Assembly: GCA_964390005.1 (NCBI GenBank) | Contig: CAYMGM010000001.1 | Location: 1-64,000 of the forward strand | DNA: 64,000 bases | Direction: 5' to 3' | Source: CAYMGM01 sp964390005 | GTDB lineage: Bacteria > Pseudomonadota > Alphaproteobacteria > UBA9219 | In this document: positions 1-9,183 of the stretch, piece by piece | How the letters are laid out: every line of letters begins with the position of its first letter | How positions within the stretch are numbered: position 1 is the first letter of the stretch | The notes under the pieces: generated by a model | What the model was told of the DNA's origin: nothing | The model's database searches: none | The model's input: only the letters and a program-made list of their open reading frames with translations | Made by a program: the position numbers and the translations under genes

Positions 1-45
1 ACCGCTTTTAGCGGTTCCCTTCCAACCTCCCAGCTTTGCTGGGAG
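1..45. repeat. Two short perfect palindromes at window edge
   Basis: Bases 1-15 form ACCGCT-TTT-AGCGGT and bases 27-45 form CTCCCAGC-TTT-GCTGGGAG. Both are perfect hairpins with a TTT loop. Neither is followed by a clear T-run on either strand, so they are poor intrinsic terminators. The first begins at the first base of the window and may belong to something outside it. No coding sequence is visible between here and the aldehyde dehydrogenase. Confidence 0.4.
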
Positions 46-102
46 TTATTGATTGTTGAATCAATTCGTTCTGTTAGCGGATGGATCTTTATTCGAGGCC
101 AC

Positions 103-131
103 AAAAAACGGGAGGGGATAAACCCCTCCCG
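103..131 (-). terminator. Intrinsic terminator of the aldehyde dehydrogenase gene
   Basis: A perfect 9-bp stem (109-117 with 123-131, loop ATAAA) is followed on the minus strand by six T residues (bases 103-108). It lies about 35 bases past the stop codon of the minus-strand aldehyde dehydrogenase. Confidence 0.9.
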
Positions 132-164
132 CCTTTTCGATGAACGCATCAAAGCGCCATCTTA

Positions 165-1640
165 TCAATACATGCCCGACGGGGTTTCTTTCATGCTGAT
201 GAAGATGTTCTTCTTCTGCGAGTAGTGGTCAAGCATCATGAGGTGCGTTTCGCGACCGATGCCCGATTTCTTGTAGCCACCGAACGGTGCGTGAGCCGGC
301 AGTTCGTTGTAGGTGTTGACCCACATACGGCCTGTTTCGACGCCCATCGCAACGCGCAGCGCGCGGTTGAGGTCCTTGGTCCAGACAGCGCCGGCAAGGC
401 CGTATTCGCTGTCGTTCGCCATCGCGAGGACTTCGGCTTCGTCTTTGAACTTGATGAAGCTGACGACCGGGCCAAAGATTTCTTCCTGAGCCACGCACAT
501 CTTGTTGTTGACGCCCGAGATCAGCGTCGGGCGGATGAAGCAGCCCTTGGCCAATTCGCCGTCCGTCACTTGGAAGCCGCCAGCCGCGATGGTCGCGCCT
601 TCTTTCTTGGCGATGTCAACATAGCCCAAGATCTTTTGCATCTGGCTCTTGTTGACTTGGCAGCCCATCTGCGTGTCCTTTTCCCAAGGCAGACCAACTT
701 TCACCTTGTTGAAGGCCTTGATGGCGTCTTCGGTGAACTTGTCATAGATCTGTTCTTGGACAAACACGCGCGAACCAGCGCAGCAGACCTGGCCTTGGTT
801 GAACAGAATGCCAATTTCCAGGCCTTCGATCGCTTTTTCCCAGGGGCAGTCGGCGAAGTAGATGTTCGCTGATTTGCCGCCGAGTTCCAGCGTGGCCGGG
901 ATCAGTTTTTTCGCGGCCGCTTCGGCAACCGTGTAACCGACTTCGGTCGAGCCCGTGAAGGCCAGCTTGCGGAAGCCTTCGTGGTCCAACATGTACGAAC
1001 CCGTGGTTGAACCCGAACCCGTGACGACGTTGACAACGCCCGGCGGCAGGATGTCCGCGATGATCTTCGCGAATTCCAAGATGCTGAGCGATGTATCCGA
1101 CGACGGCTTAATGACAACGCAGTTGCCAGCCGCCAAAGCGGGGGCCAGTTTCCAGCAAGCCATCAAGAAGGGGAAGTTCCACGGAATGATCTGGCCGACA
1201 ACGCCGATCGGCTCACGCAGGATCAGGCTGAGCGTCTGCTGATCAATCAGCGAAGCGCGACCTTCTTCCGCACGGATCGCGCCCGCAAAATAGCGGAAGT
1301 GGTCCGAGCCCAAGGGGATGTCAACGTTCATGGTTTCGCGGATCGGCTTGCCGTTGTCGACGGTTTCGACCATGGCGAGCTTTTCAGCGTTCGCGTCAAT
1401 AGCGTCAGCGATTTTCAAAAGATAGGCAGCGCGTTGCGCAGGGCTTGTGTGTTTCCAGGTTTCAAAAGCCTTCCAAGCTGCGGCGACAGCGGCATCAACG
1501 TCAACTTTGTCGGCGTTTTGGACAGTGGCCAAGGTTTCGCCGTTGGCGGGGCAGGTCGGTTGGAACGTTTTTCCGGACGAGCTATTGACCCACTTGCCAT
1601 CAATGAAAAGCTGATAGGTGCTGTCAATGGGGAACTGCAT
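165..1640 (-). CDS. NAD-dependent aldehyde dehydrogenase
   Basis: A 491-residue protein of the classical aldehyde dehydrogenase superfamily, which oxidises aldehydes to carboxylic acids with NAD(P)+ in the cytoplasm. Visible motifs are PWNFP (oxyanion Asn about 155), the cofactor loop FTGSTEVG (about 228-235), the general base in LELGGKS (Glu about 252) and the active-site loop NQGQVCCAGSR, with catalytic Cys about 286. Full length for the family. It resembles acetaldehyde/broad-range enzymes of the AcoD/ExaC type, but substrate cannot be read from sequence. It is monocistronic: terminator downstream, candidate promoter about 220 bases upstream. The start has AAAGGAGAC just upstream. Confidence 0.93.
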   Translation of the reverse strand: MQFPIDSTYQLFIDGKWVNSSSGKTFQPTCPANGETLATVQNADKVDVDAAVAAAWKAFETWKHTSPAQRAAYLLKIADAIDANAEKLAMVETVDNGKPIRETMNVDIPLGSDHFRYFAGAIRAEEGRASLIDQQTLSLILREPIGVVGQIIPWNFPFLMACWKLAPALAAGNCVVIKPSSDTSLSILEFAKIIADILPPGVVNVVTGSGSTTGSYMLDHEGFRKLAFTGSTEVGYTVAEAAAKKLIPATLELGGKSANIYFADCPWEKAIEGLEIGILFNQGQVCCAGSRVFVQEQIYDKFTEDAIKAFNKVKVGLPWEKDTQMGCQVNKSQMQKILGYVDIAKKEGATIAAGGFQVTDGELAKGCFIRPTLISGVNNKMCVAQEEIFGPVVSFIKFKDEAEVLAMANDSEYGLAGAVWTKDLNRALRVAMGVETGRMWVNTYNELPAHAPFGGYKKSGIGRETHLMMLDHYSQKKNIFISMKETPSGMY

Positions 1641-1857
1641 TCTTGTCTCCTTTTCTGCGTTAGGGACGATCCGGTGGAACGAACTTCCAAGGGATCCCGG
1701 TCAGTCCAGCGTTTCAAAAAATCCTTCGTTCAGAAAATCTTTGGACGGAAGACTGACATTGGCTTTTGAAAAAGCGGGAAGAGCTTCTCACTTTTTCATT
1801 AACGAGAGGTGAACACTGCGTGACAAAAAACGACTCGTCACGATGCTTATGATAGCT

Positions 1858-1888
1858 ATGCTACAACCCAAAGGTGGCCACCTGTCAA
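1858..1888 (-). promoter_or_regulatory. Candidate promoter with palindromic operator, aldehyde dehydrogenase
   Basis: On the minus strand a consensus -35 box TTGACA (1888-1883) overlaps by one base a perfect 12-bp palindrome AGGTGGCCACCT (1872-1883). A weak -10 (TAGCAT, 1863-1858, 19-bp spacing) follows. A palindrome between -35 and -10 is the usual place for a repressor site. The leader to the start codon would be about 200 bases. The rest of the 306-base gap (1641-1946) shows nothing else clear. Confidence 0.45.
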
Positions 1889-1946
1889 GCTTTGTGAGCT
1901 TGTGAGCAGCCGCAAAAGAAGGCCTTATTTCGTTTTCGAAAATGTA

Positions 1947-3101
1947 TTAGGCGGGCGTCGTCTGTCGCCAGTTGATCAACCAGCGGTTGAACTCTTCCGG
2001 CGGCATGGGCTTGGCCATATAAAAGCCTTGGGCAAAGTCGCACTGCTTTTCTTGCAGCATGCGCCAGATGCGAACATCTTCAACGCCTTCGGCGATGACC
2101 TTCAGACCTAAATTGTGTCCCAGATCAACGACCGAGTTGACAATGACCAAATAATCTTTGTTGTTGGCCATATCTAAAACAAAGCTTTTATCGATCTTCA
2201 TTTCGCTGAAGGGCATACGCTGGAGTTCACGCAGCGACGAATGGCCTGTACCAAAATCGTCGATCGAAACGCCGATGTTACGGATGCGCATACGCAAAAG
2301 AACATCCATCGTGCGCGTGACGTCGCGCATCGCTTCGGTTTCTGTGACTTCCAACACCAATTTTTCGGGGGGGAGGTTGCTTTGCTTACATAAATCGACC
2401 AAGCGATCCGGCAAGGCCAGCTCAAGCAGCGATGACGCCGTGACATTGACCGATACTGTCAAATCTTCGCCTGCTTGATGCCATTTGGCGGCCTGCTGTA
2501 CGGCTGTACTCAAGACGTGATCGGTCATCGGCTGCATCAGCCCTTCTGAAACGATATCGTCGAGAAACTCGGCCGGTGGCAAGACGCCGCGCGTCGGGTG
2601 CGCCCAGCGGATAAGGGATTCCACGCCTTTGACGCGCCGTGTCGAAAGCTCGATAACGGGCTGATAGTAAAGAACAAGCTGACCCAGCGACAACGCATGC
2701 GCAATATCGGTGCCGACAACGGATTTGTTGGTGTTGCCTGCAATTTGATCCAGCGTGGTGCGCAAGGTTGTGATGTCAATAGGTTTTTCCATGGCGGCCA
2801 CCACGTCCAAGCCATGCGCGCTGCCCAGGCGGCGGGCGCTGTTCAAAACGCGTGAATCGCTGCCGCTCATCAAGCAGACTTTGGATTCTTTGGCTTTATC
2901 GACCAAAAGGCGCAGAAGCTCGACACCGTCGGTGCCTGGCATCATCAGGTCAAGCATAACCAGATCCGGCGTGAAGCCATCCAAGATGGTTGCCACGGCA
3001 TTGGGGTCTGTTGTCGTTTTGACCTCAAAACCGCGTGCGGTTGCGATCTCGCCAATCGTTTCGCAGATATCGTCTTCGTCGTCGATGACCAAAAGCCGCA
3101 T
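1947..3101 (-). CDS. Response regulator with EAL phosphodiesterase domain
   Basis: A 384-residue REC-EAL protein. The receiver domain (1-120) has acidic residues DDED at 7-10, phosphoacceptor Asp51 (LMLDLMMP) and Lys106 (EKP). The EAL domain (about 135-375) keeps the residues expected in active c-di-GMP phosphodiesterases: Glu161 (ESL for EAL), Asn219, the EVTETE region, DDFGTG (281-286), Lys302, EGVE (338-341) and Gln358. It should hydrolyse c-di-GMP under control of phosphorylation. The start at 3101 has AAGGAG upstream; a longer in-frame start would run into the upstream kinase gene. The kinase gene ends 19 bases before it, so the two probably form an operon and a signalling pair. Confidence 0.9.
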   Translation of the reverse strand: MRLLVIDDEDDICETIGEIATARGFEVKTTTDPNAVATILDGFTPDLVMLDLMMPGTDGVELLRLLVDKAKESKVCLMSGSDSRVLNSARRLGSAHGLDVVAAMEKPIDITTLRTTLDQIAGNTNKSVVGTDIAHALSLGQLVLYYQPVIELSTRRVKGVESLIRWAHPTRGVLPPAEFLDDIVSEGLMQPMTDHVLSTAVQQAAKWHQAGEDLTVSVNVTASSLLELALPDRLVDLCKQSNLPPEKLVLEVTETEAMRDVTRTMDVLLRMRIRNIGVSIDDFGTGHSSLRELQRMPFSEMKIDKSFVLDMANNKDYLVIVNSVVDLGHNLGLKVIAEGVEDVRIWRMLQEKQCDFAQGFYMAKPMPPEEFNRWLINWRQTTPA

Positions 3102-3120
3102 GAATAAATGCTCCTTACAT

Positions 3121-5895
3121 TTAGGTACTGGATGAAGACGAAGGGCCTTCATCGTTTGTTTCATTGGCAGAGAAAAGAGCGGCTAGCGCTTTTTTGACAT
3201 CCACCGTTCGATAGGGTTTTTCAATAACGGGAACCGGGTTATCGGACAGAAAACGATTGACATGAGGCGACAGCGTATCGCCTGTCACGAAAATAATGCG
3301 TTTCGTATAGTGCGGCAAGCTCTTTGCAAGCTCTTCGAAAAGGCCGGGGCCATCAAGAACGGGCATGCGCAGATCGCTGACAATCGCGTCAAAAGGCGTT
3401 TTTCTTAGTTTTTCTAAAGCAATCTCGCCGTTTGCCGCCAAATCGATGTCAAAGCCCGCAGGCTCAAGCAGATCGGCCAGCGTTTGAGCTAGTTCAACTT
3501 CGTCATCGACCAAAAGTAGGCGTCTTTTCGGCCCTTGGGCCAAGACTTCGTCTGTGGGGGCTCCCCCTTCATCCGAATCCTGCTCGGCCTGAGCCAATGG
3601 CAAAAAGACGGTGAAGGTTGCCCCACCGCCGGGCGTGTCTTCTTGAACCAGCGTGCCACCGTGGCTGCCAATGATGTTGAGGCACAGCGAAAGCCCAACC
3701 CCCGTACCGCCATGGCCAATTTTGGTCGAGAAGAAAGGTTCGAAAATACGCGAATGCAGCGCGGGCGGAATGCCGGGGCCTGTGTCGATCAGGCGGGCGA
3801 TGACATGTTCGCCATCGCAGCTGGTGCGGATCGTCAAGTCGTGAAGCCCCGTAAAATCGTGGAAAGCTTGCGCGGCGTTAAGCGCCAAATTGGTGAAAAC
3901 TTGCGTCATTTGATCGCTGTCGCCGACGACAGGCGGGATCGACGGGTCAAGTTCAAGGTGCAGGGCCACGGCTTCGTTCCTGAATTGATAGCTTAAAAGC
4001 TCAAGTGCCGCTTGAATAACGGCGTTTAAGTCCATGGGTTTACGTTCAGGTTCCTTGCGGCGGGCAATGGCTAAAAAGCTTTTGACAATGCGCGCGCACC
4101 GGTCGGCGGCTTTGAAAATCTTATCGGCGCGTTTTTGGATTTTTTCGTCTTCTGTCGTTTCCATCATCAGCGTCGTTTGGCCCATGACGACGGACAGCGG
4201 GTTGTTCAATTCGTGCGCGACGCCCGCCAGCAGACTGCCCAATGCTGCCATCTTTTCGCTTTGGAGCAGGGCTTCTTGCTGCATCGCGATTTTGGCTTGG
4301 GCTTCCTTGCGCTCGGAAAGGTCGTTAAGCCCGATCACCATTGCGGGCTCGTTTTGATAGTTGATCCGCCGCGCCGAGATTTCAGCCGGAAAGTCGTTGC
4401 CGTCGGCCCGTGAAAGTGAAAGTTCGACAAGATTGACTTCGCGCCCTTCGGTCATGGACGTGATCAGGTCTTGGCGCTCGGCAGCTTTGGCGATAAAGCG
4501 GTCCAGGCGGTTGCTGATTAAAACGCCCGTCGGCAAGCCAAACATATTTTCAGCGCCGGGGCTTGCATAAACGATCTGTAAGTCGGCAAGCCGCGCAATC
4601 AAAACAGGCACCGGGTGCGCTTCGGTGATGCTGCGGAAACGCGCCTCGCTGGCTTTCAGCGCGGATTCGCCGCGCTTGCGCGAGGTAATGTCGGCAACCG
4701 AGCCGACAAAGCGAATGACTTTGCCTGTTTGCGTATGCCGGACGGCGATGGCCTTGGTGTGGATCCAGCGTAAAGTGTGGTCGCTTAAGACGATGCGGTA
4801 CTCAAGGTTCAGCGTATGGGCGCTTGTGTTGTCACGGAAAGCGCGCAAAGCCGACAGAACGGCTGCGCGGTCTTGCGGTCCTATGGCATAAAGCCATGCG
4901 CGCAGCCCTTTGCCTGTGTTGGCCATCGTGCGGCCAATGATTTTTTGACACAGTTCCGAGATATAGACTTCGCCGGTCTGGCGGTTCCAGTCAAACAAGC
5001 CTTCGTTCGATCCTTTGACGGCCAGCGAAAAGCGCTCGTTGCTAATGGCCAGCGCGCGTTCTTTTTCGTCTTGGCGCGCCGCAAACTGACCCGCGATCAC
5101 AATGGCGAACATTAACGCGGCAAAGGCGTTCGACATATTGCCCAGACGAATGGCCGTTTGAATATCAGGCAAATAGCCGATTTGGTGCAACGGCGTGGCA
5201 AGGCCCCCGGCCATGAAAAACGTAAAGGCAAGGATGTGGCTGAAACTTCCGGTTATGCCGATAGAAAAGGCGTAAAGCCCAGCCCCCATGACCAAGGAAA
5301 GAGCAATAGCGCCCAGCGTCGGCAGGGCAAAAAAGAGCCATTGCTGATTGATGGCGGCAAGGCCTAGTAATAGGAACATGACAACGGCCATGCCAAACAG
5401 TGGCAGACGCATAGCAGGGGCGTTGGTGTCGATATCCAAAAAAGCGTGCGTGAAAAGAAGGCTGGCGATGTAAGATAAAATCAAACTATAGCTTTGAAGC
5501 AAATCGCGCATCGCGCCAGATTGTATTTTCAGCGCGTTCATCAAAAGATCGTTGGTGCTGGCCATGTTGGCGCACAGACAAAGCAAAAAGAAGATCAGAT
5601 AGGCTTGGCTGCGATCGCGGATCACAATCCAGATAAAGAACAAATAAAGCGAAGCCGTCAGCATGACGCCAACCGATAGACCAAACAGCATGTCGATTGT
5701 CGCGTTGTTGCTCCACGCGGTGTGGGCGGCTTCATCAGCCCAAGACGGCGAAAGGATACTCAGAAAAAAGAACAGCGCGGCGCAGCCAAAGACAAAACCG
5801 TGGCGCAGCCATTCCTTGGAGTGAATGGTCTTGAAAAAGGGAGCAAAACAAGGCTGGCTTTGATGACGCCGCACGCGAATCCTGTTTTCTTTCAA
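3121..5895 (-). CDS. Hybrid sensor histidine kinase, 7TM input, two PAS domains, C-terminal receiver
   Basis: A 924-residue membrane kinase. A hydrophobic segment ending near Ala53 looks like a signal peptide. About seven transmembrane helices follow (68-272), like 7TMR-DISM sensors. Two PAS/PAC domains (about 285-410 and 412-530) precede a HisKA domain with H-box GVAHELNNPLS (His561). The HATPase has an N-box (Asn673), G1 DTGPGIP (704-710) and G2 GGTGVG (729-734). A receiver domain (792-910) has Asp841 as acceptor and Lys893. The tail ends in a Ser run. The REC-EAL gene follows directly, so the output is probably c-di-GMP level. The ligand is unknown. Confidence 0.9.
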   Translation of the reverse strand: MKENRIRVRRHQSQPCFAPFFKTIHSKEWLRHGFVFGCAALFFFLSILSPSWADEAAHTAWSNNATIDMLFGLSVGVMLTASLYLFFIWIVIRDRSQAYLIFFLLCLCANMASTNDLLMNALKIQSGAMRDLLQSYSLILSYIASLLFTHAFLDIDTNAPAMRLPLFGMAVVMFLLLGLAAINQQWLFFALPTLGAIALSLVMGAGLYAFSIGITGSFSHILAFTFFMAGGLATPLHQIGYLPDIQTAIRLGNMSNAFAALMFAIVIAGQFAARQDEKERALAISNERFSLAVKGSNEGLFDWNRQTGEVYISELCQKIIGRTMANTGKGLRAWLYAIGPQDRAAVLSALRAFRDNTSAHTLNLEYRIVLSDHTLRWIHTKAIAVRHTQTGKVIRFVGSVADITSRKRGESALKASEARFRSITEAHPVPVLIARLADLQIVYASPGAENMFGLPTGVLISNRLDRFIAKAAERQDLITSMTEGREVNLVELSLSRADGNDFPAEISARRINYQNEPAMVIGLNDLSERKEAQAKIAMQQEALLQSEKMAALGSLLAGVAHELNNPLSVVMGQTTLMMETTEDEKIQKRADKIFKAADRCARIVKSFLAIARRKEPERKPMDLNAVIQAALELLSYQFRNEAVALHLELDPSIPPVVGDSDQMTQVFTNLALNAAQAFHDFTGLHDLTIRTSCDGEHVIARLIDTGPGIPPALHSRIFEPFFSTKIGHGGTGVGLSLCLNIIGSHGGTLVQEDTPGGGATFTVFLPLAQAEQDSDEGGAPTDEVLAQGPKRRLLLVDDEVELAQTLADLLEPAGFDIDLAANGEIALEKLRKTPFDAIVSDLRMPVLDGPGLFEELAKSLPHYTKRIIFVTGDTLSPHVNRFLSDNPVPVIEKPYRTVDVKKALAALFSANETNDEGPSSSSST

Positions 5896-6108
5896 ATGAC
5901 CCGGCCTTTGGCCTTCAAAGGCTGGAAACCACGAAAGATTATATGGTTAACTCGCTAAGATCTTCCTAATGCGGCAGGTGCGGAAAAGCCTCAAGGCGGC
6001 TGAAAACATTAAAAATTTCTGTAATGACTGGTGGCGGCGTTTATTTTCTGTTAGACCTTGGCTCGAATTTCCTCACTTGTTTTTCATCTTTCTTGCAAAG
6101 GGGTTAAC

Positions 6109-7401
6109 ATGACGATCCCAGCGATCCGCGTCAGTGACGAAGAAGCTTTGGCCCTCCATGCCTCGGGCCGTCCCGGTAAATTACAAATTGCGCCCACCAA
6201 ACCGCTCGCTACGGCGCGCGATTTGTCGTTGGCTTATTCGCCAGGGGTGGCCGCGCCTTGTTTGGCGATCAAGGAAAACCCCGATGCCGCCTATGACTAT
6301 ACGGCGCGGGGCAATATCGTCGCCATTATTTCAAATGGGACGGCGGTGCTGGGGCTTGGCAATCTGGGGGCTTTGGCGTCAAAGCCCGTGATGGAAGGCA
6401 AGGCCGTTCTTTTTAAGCGCTTTGCCGATATCGACGGGATCGATCTGGAAGTCTCGACCGAAGATGTGGAGGCCTTTGTCAATTGCGTTAAATTGCTGGG
6501 GGCTTCGTTTGGCGGGATCAATCTGGAAGATATCAAAGCGCCCGAATGCTTTTTGATCGAAAAGCAGTTGCGCGAGATCATGGATATTCCTGTCTTTCAT
6601 GACGACCAGCATGGCACGGCGATTATTGCAGGGGCCGGGCTGTCGAACGCCTTGGCTTTGACGGGCCGCACGATCAAAGAAACGCGCATGGTCATCAACG
6701 GCGCGGGCGCGGCGGCGATTGCCTGCGCTAATTTGTTCCGCGATATGGGCATGCCGATCCAAAACATCATCATGTGCGATACCAAGGGCGTTATCTATAA
6801 AGGTCGCACGGAAGCGATGAATCCTTGGAAAGAAGCGTACGCTTCCGATACGTCTTGCCGCACGCTGGCCGAAGCGGTGAAGGGCGCCGATGTTTTTGTC
6901 GGTTTATCGGCCAAAGGCGCGATGACGCAAGACATGGTCCGGTCGATGGCCGCCAAGCCGATCATTTTCGCGATGGCAAACCCCAATCCTGAAATCACGC
7001 CCGAAGAAGTGGCTGCCGTTTGCACCGATGCCATTATGGCGACGGGGCGGTCGGATTACCCGAACCAGATCAACAATGTTTTGGGCTTTCCCTATCTGTT
7101 CCGCGGGGCTTTGGATGTCCGCGCCAGCACCATCAACAATGCGATGAAGCTGGCTGCCGTCAAAGCCTTGGCCGATCTGGCGCGGGAAGAGGTGCCGTCT
7201 GAAGTGCGCGCCGCCTATGAAGGCCGCGTATTGAGCTATGGCCCCAACTACATCATTCCGGTGCCGTTTGATACGCGCTTGATCGAGCGCGTGCCGGTGG
7301 CCGTCGCCAAAGCGGCGATGGACACGGGCGTGGCGCGAAAACCGCTGGCCGATCTCGACGCCTATCGCGCGATGCTGCGCGGTCGGCTTCAGGGAAAATA
7401 A
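6109..7401 (+). CDS. maeB: NAD(P)-dependent malic enzyme, short form
   Basis: About 430 residues. It decarboxylates malate to pyruvate with reduction of NAD(P)+, linking the TCA cycle with pyruvate pools. Motifs include YSPGVAAPCLAI, SNGTAVLGLGN, the metal-site DDQHGTA and the nucleotide-binding VINGAGAAAIACA. ATG at 6109 is chosen because AAAGGGG precedes it; the longer in-frame start adds 17 unconserved residues. The protein stops after the malic enzyme domains. It lacks the C-terminal phosphotransacetylase-like domain of the roughly 750-residue MaeB proteins common in Proteobacteria. A terminator follows. Confidence 0.92.
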   Translation: MTIPAIRVSDEEALALHASGRPGKLQIAPTKPLATARDLSLAYSPGVAAPCLAIKENPDAAYDYTARGNIVAIISNGTAVLGLGNLGALASKPVMEGKAVLFKRFADIDGIDLEVSTEDVEAFVNCVKLLGASFGGINLEDIKAPECFLIEKQLREIMDIPVFHDDQHGTAIIAGAGLSNALALTGRTIKETRMVINGAGAAAIACANLFRDMGMPIQNIIMCDTKGVIYKGRTEAMNPWKEAYASDTSCRTLAEAVKGADVFVGLSAKGAMTQDMVRSMAAKPIIFAMANPNPEITPEEVAAVCTDAIMATGRSDYPNQINNVLGFPYLFRGALDVRASTINNAMKLAAVKALADLAREEVPSEVRAAYEGRVLSYGPNYIIPVPFDTRLIERVPVAVAKAAMDTGVARKPLADLDAYRAMLRGRLQGK

Positions 7402-7407
7402 GAAAAA

Positions 7408-7438
7408 TGGCCCGCCTTTATGGCGGGCCAAATATTTT
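7408..7438 (+). terminator. Intrinsic terminator after malic enzyme gene
   Basis: A perfect 9-bp stem TGGCCCGCC/GGCGGGCCA (7408-7416, 7422-7430) with a 5-base loop is followed by AATATTTT. It lies between the malic enzyme gene and the formate-THF ligase gene, so the latter probably has its own promoter or depends on readthrough. Confidence 0.7.
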
Positions 7439-7460
7439 AAAGACAAAGAAAGGATAGAAA

Positions 7461-9134
7461 ATGACAATGCAACCGAACGATATGACCATTGCCCGCGCCG
7501 CGAATCTTTTGCCGATTGACGACATTGCCGCCAAGATCGGCCTGTCGGCGAACGACATTTATCGCTATGGCCCGCATAAGGCGAAGCTATCGTTCGATGC
7601 GATGCAGAAACTTCCCAAGGAAGCGAAAAGCAAACTGATCTTGGTTACGGCCATCAGCCCAACACCGGCGGGCGAAGGTAAAACGACAACGACGATTGGC
7701 CTGGGCGACGCCCTGGCTTTGTCTGGCCGCAAGACGATGATCTGCCTGCGTGAGCCTTCCCTTGGGCCTTGCTTTGGCATGAAGGGCGGGGCGACGGGCG
7801 GCGGCTATTCACAAGTCGCGCCGATGGACGAGATCAACCTGCATTTTACAGGCGACTTCCATGCGATCACGTCGGCGAACAATTTGCTAGCTGCGATGAT
7901 CGACAATCACATTTATTGGGGCAACAAGCTGGGGATCGACCCATCGAAAGTTTCATGGCGGCGCGTTTTGGATATGAACGACCGCGCGCTGCGTCAAGTT
8001 GTCGTGGCCCTTGGCAATAACGGACAAGTCCGCGAAGATGGCTTTGATATCACGGTGGCTTCCGAGGTTATGGCAATCTTCTGCTTGGCGCGCTCGCTGG
8101 AAGATCTGGAAGAGCGTTTAGGTCGCATCATCGTCGGCACGCGCTTTGACAAAAGCTTTGTAACGGCGGGTGATTTGCAAGCGCATAAGGCCATGACGGC
8201 TTTGCTGCGCGACGCCTTTCAGCCCAATCTGGTGCAAACGCTGGGGCAAACGCCAACCTTTGTGCATGGCGGGCCTTTTGCCAATATCGCGCATGGTTGC
8301 AATTCAGTCATGGCGACGAATGCGGCGCGGCGCTTGGCCGATTATGTCGTTACAGAAGCCGGATTCGGTGCCGACCTCGGCGCTGAGAAGTTTTTCGATA
8401 TCAAATGCCGTCAAGCGGGCCTTGCGCCGGATGCGGTCGTTCTTGTCGCCACGGTGCGTGCGCTGAAAATGCATGGCGGCGTCGCCAAGACGGATCTAGG
8501 CGGCGAGAATGTGGGGGCCGTGCGGGCAGGGCTTGCGAACCTGCGCAAGCATGTCGAGAACATCCGTAAATACGGCGTTCCTGTCGTTGTCGCGATCAAC
8601 CACTTTGTCTCGGACACCGAAGCTGAAACGAAAGTCATTTCGGATGCGTGCGCCGAAATGGGCGTTAAGGCGCATTTCTGTCGTCACTGGGGGCAGGGCG
8701 GCGCGGGCGCGCTTGAACTGGCCGAAGATGTGGCGGCGCTGGCCGACAGCGGCGCGGCGGCCTTTAAACCGCTTTACCCGGATGAAATGCCGCTGGCCGA
8801 CAAATGCCAAACGGTCGCGCGTGAGATCTATGGCGCGGACCATGCCGAGATCGCGCCTGCCGCGATGCGTAAACTGAAAATGTTTGAAGAGCGCGGCTTT
8901 GGCGCGTTCCCGGTTTGCATGGCCAAAACGCAATACAGCTTGACGGCGGATCCGACCGTTCTTGGCGCGCCTTTGGGGCATGTCATGCCGATCCGCGATG
9001 TGCGCTTGTCGGCGGGTGCCGGGTTTGTCGTCGCCTTGTGCGGCGAGATCATGACCATGCCGGGCCTTGGCCGCGATCCGGCAGCGCATCGGATTTATGT
9101 CGATGACAAAGGCTTGATCGAAGGGCTGTTTTAA
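7461..9134 (+). CDS. fhs: Formate--tetrahydrofolate ligase
   Basis: 557 residues, the normal length of the family. It makes 10-formyl-THF from formate, THF and ATP, feeding purine and one-carbon metabolism. The N-terminal third carries the P-loop-like TPAGEGKTTTTIGLGDAL (about 70-87), then EPSLGPCFGMKGGATGGGYSQV. AAAGGA sits six bases before ATG 7461; in-frame ATGs a few codons later are possible starts. A short hypothetical gene follows on the same strand after a GAATGC-type repeat. Confidence 0.96.
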   Translation: MTMQPNDMTIARAANLLPIDDIAAKIGLSANDIYRYGPHKAKLSFDAMQKLPKEAKSKLILVTAISPTPAGEGKTTTTIGLGDALALSGRKTMICLREPSLGPCFGMKGGATGGGYSQVAPMDEINLHFTGDFHAITSANNLLAAMIDNHIYWGNKLGIDPSKVSWRRVLDMNDRALRQVVVALGNNGQVREDGFDITVASEVMAIFCLARSLEDLEERLGRIIVGTRFDKSFVTAGDLQAHKAMTALLRDAFQPNLVQTLGQTPTFVHGGPFANIAHGCNSVMATNAARRLADYVVTEAGFGADLGAEKFFDIKCRQAGLAPDAVVLVATVRALKMHGGVAKTDLGGENVGAVRAGLANLRKHVENIRKYGVPVVVAINHFVSDTEAETKVISDACAEMGVKAHFCRHWGQGGAGALELAEDVAALADSGAAAFKPLYPDEMPLADKCQTVAREIYGADHAEIAPAAMRKLKMFEERGFGAFPVCMAKTQYSLTADPTVLGAPLGHVMPIRDVRLSAGAGFVVALCGEIMTMPGLGRDPAAHRIYVDDKGLIEGLF

Positions 9135-9137
9135 GGG

Positions 9138-9165
9138 GCATTCGGCATCCAGTATTCGGCATTCA
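9138..9165. repeat. Dispersed GAATGC-type intergenic repeat, copy a
   Basis: The plus strand reads GCATTCGGCATCC, a short gap, then ATTCGGCATTCA. This is the reverse orientation of the core ATGCCGAATGC seen at five other places in the window. It begins a few bases after the fhs stop codon. Confidence 0.6.
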
Positions 9166-9183
9166 AGGGAAGGGGAGCGAGCC

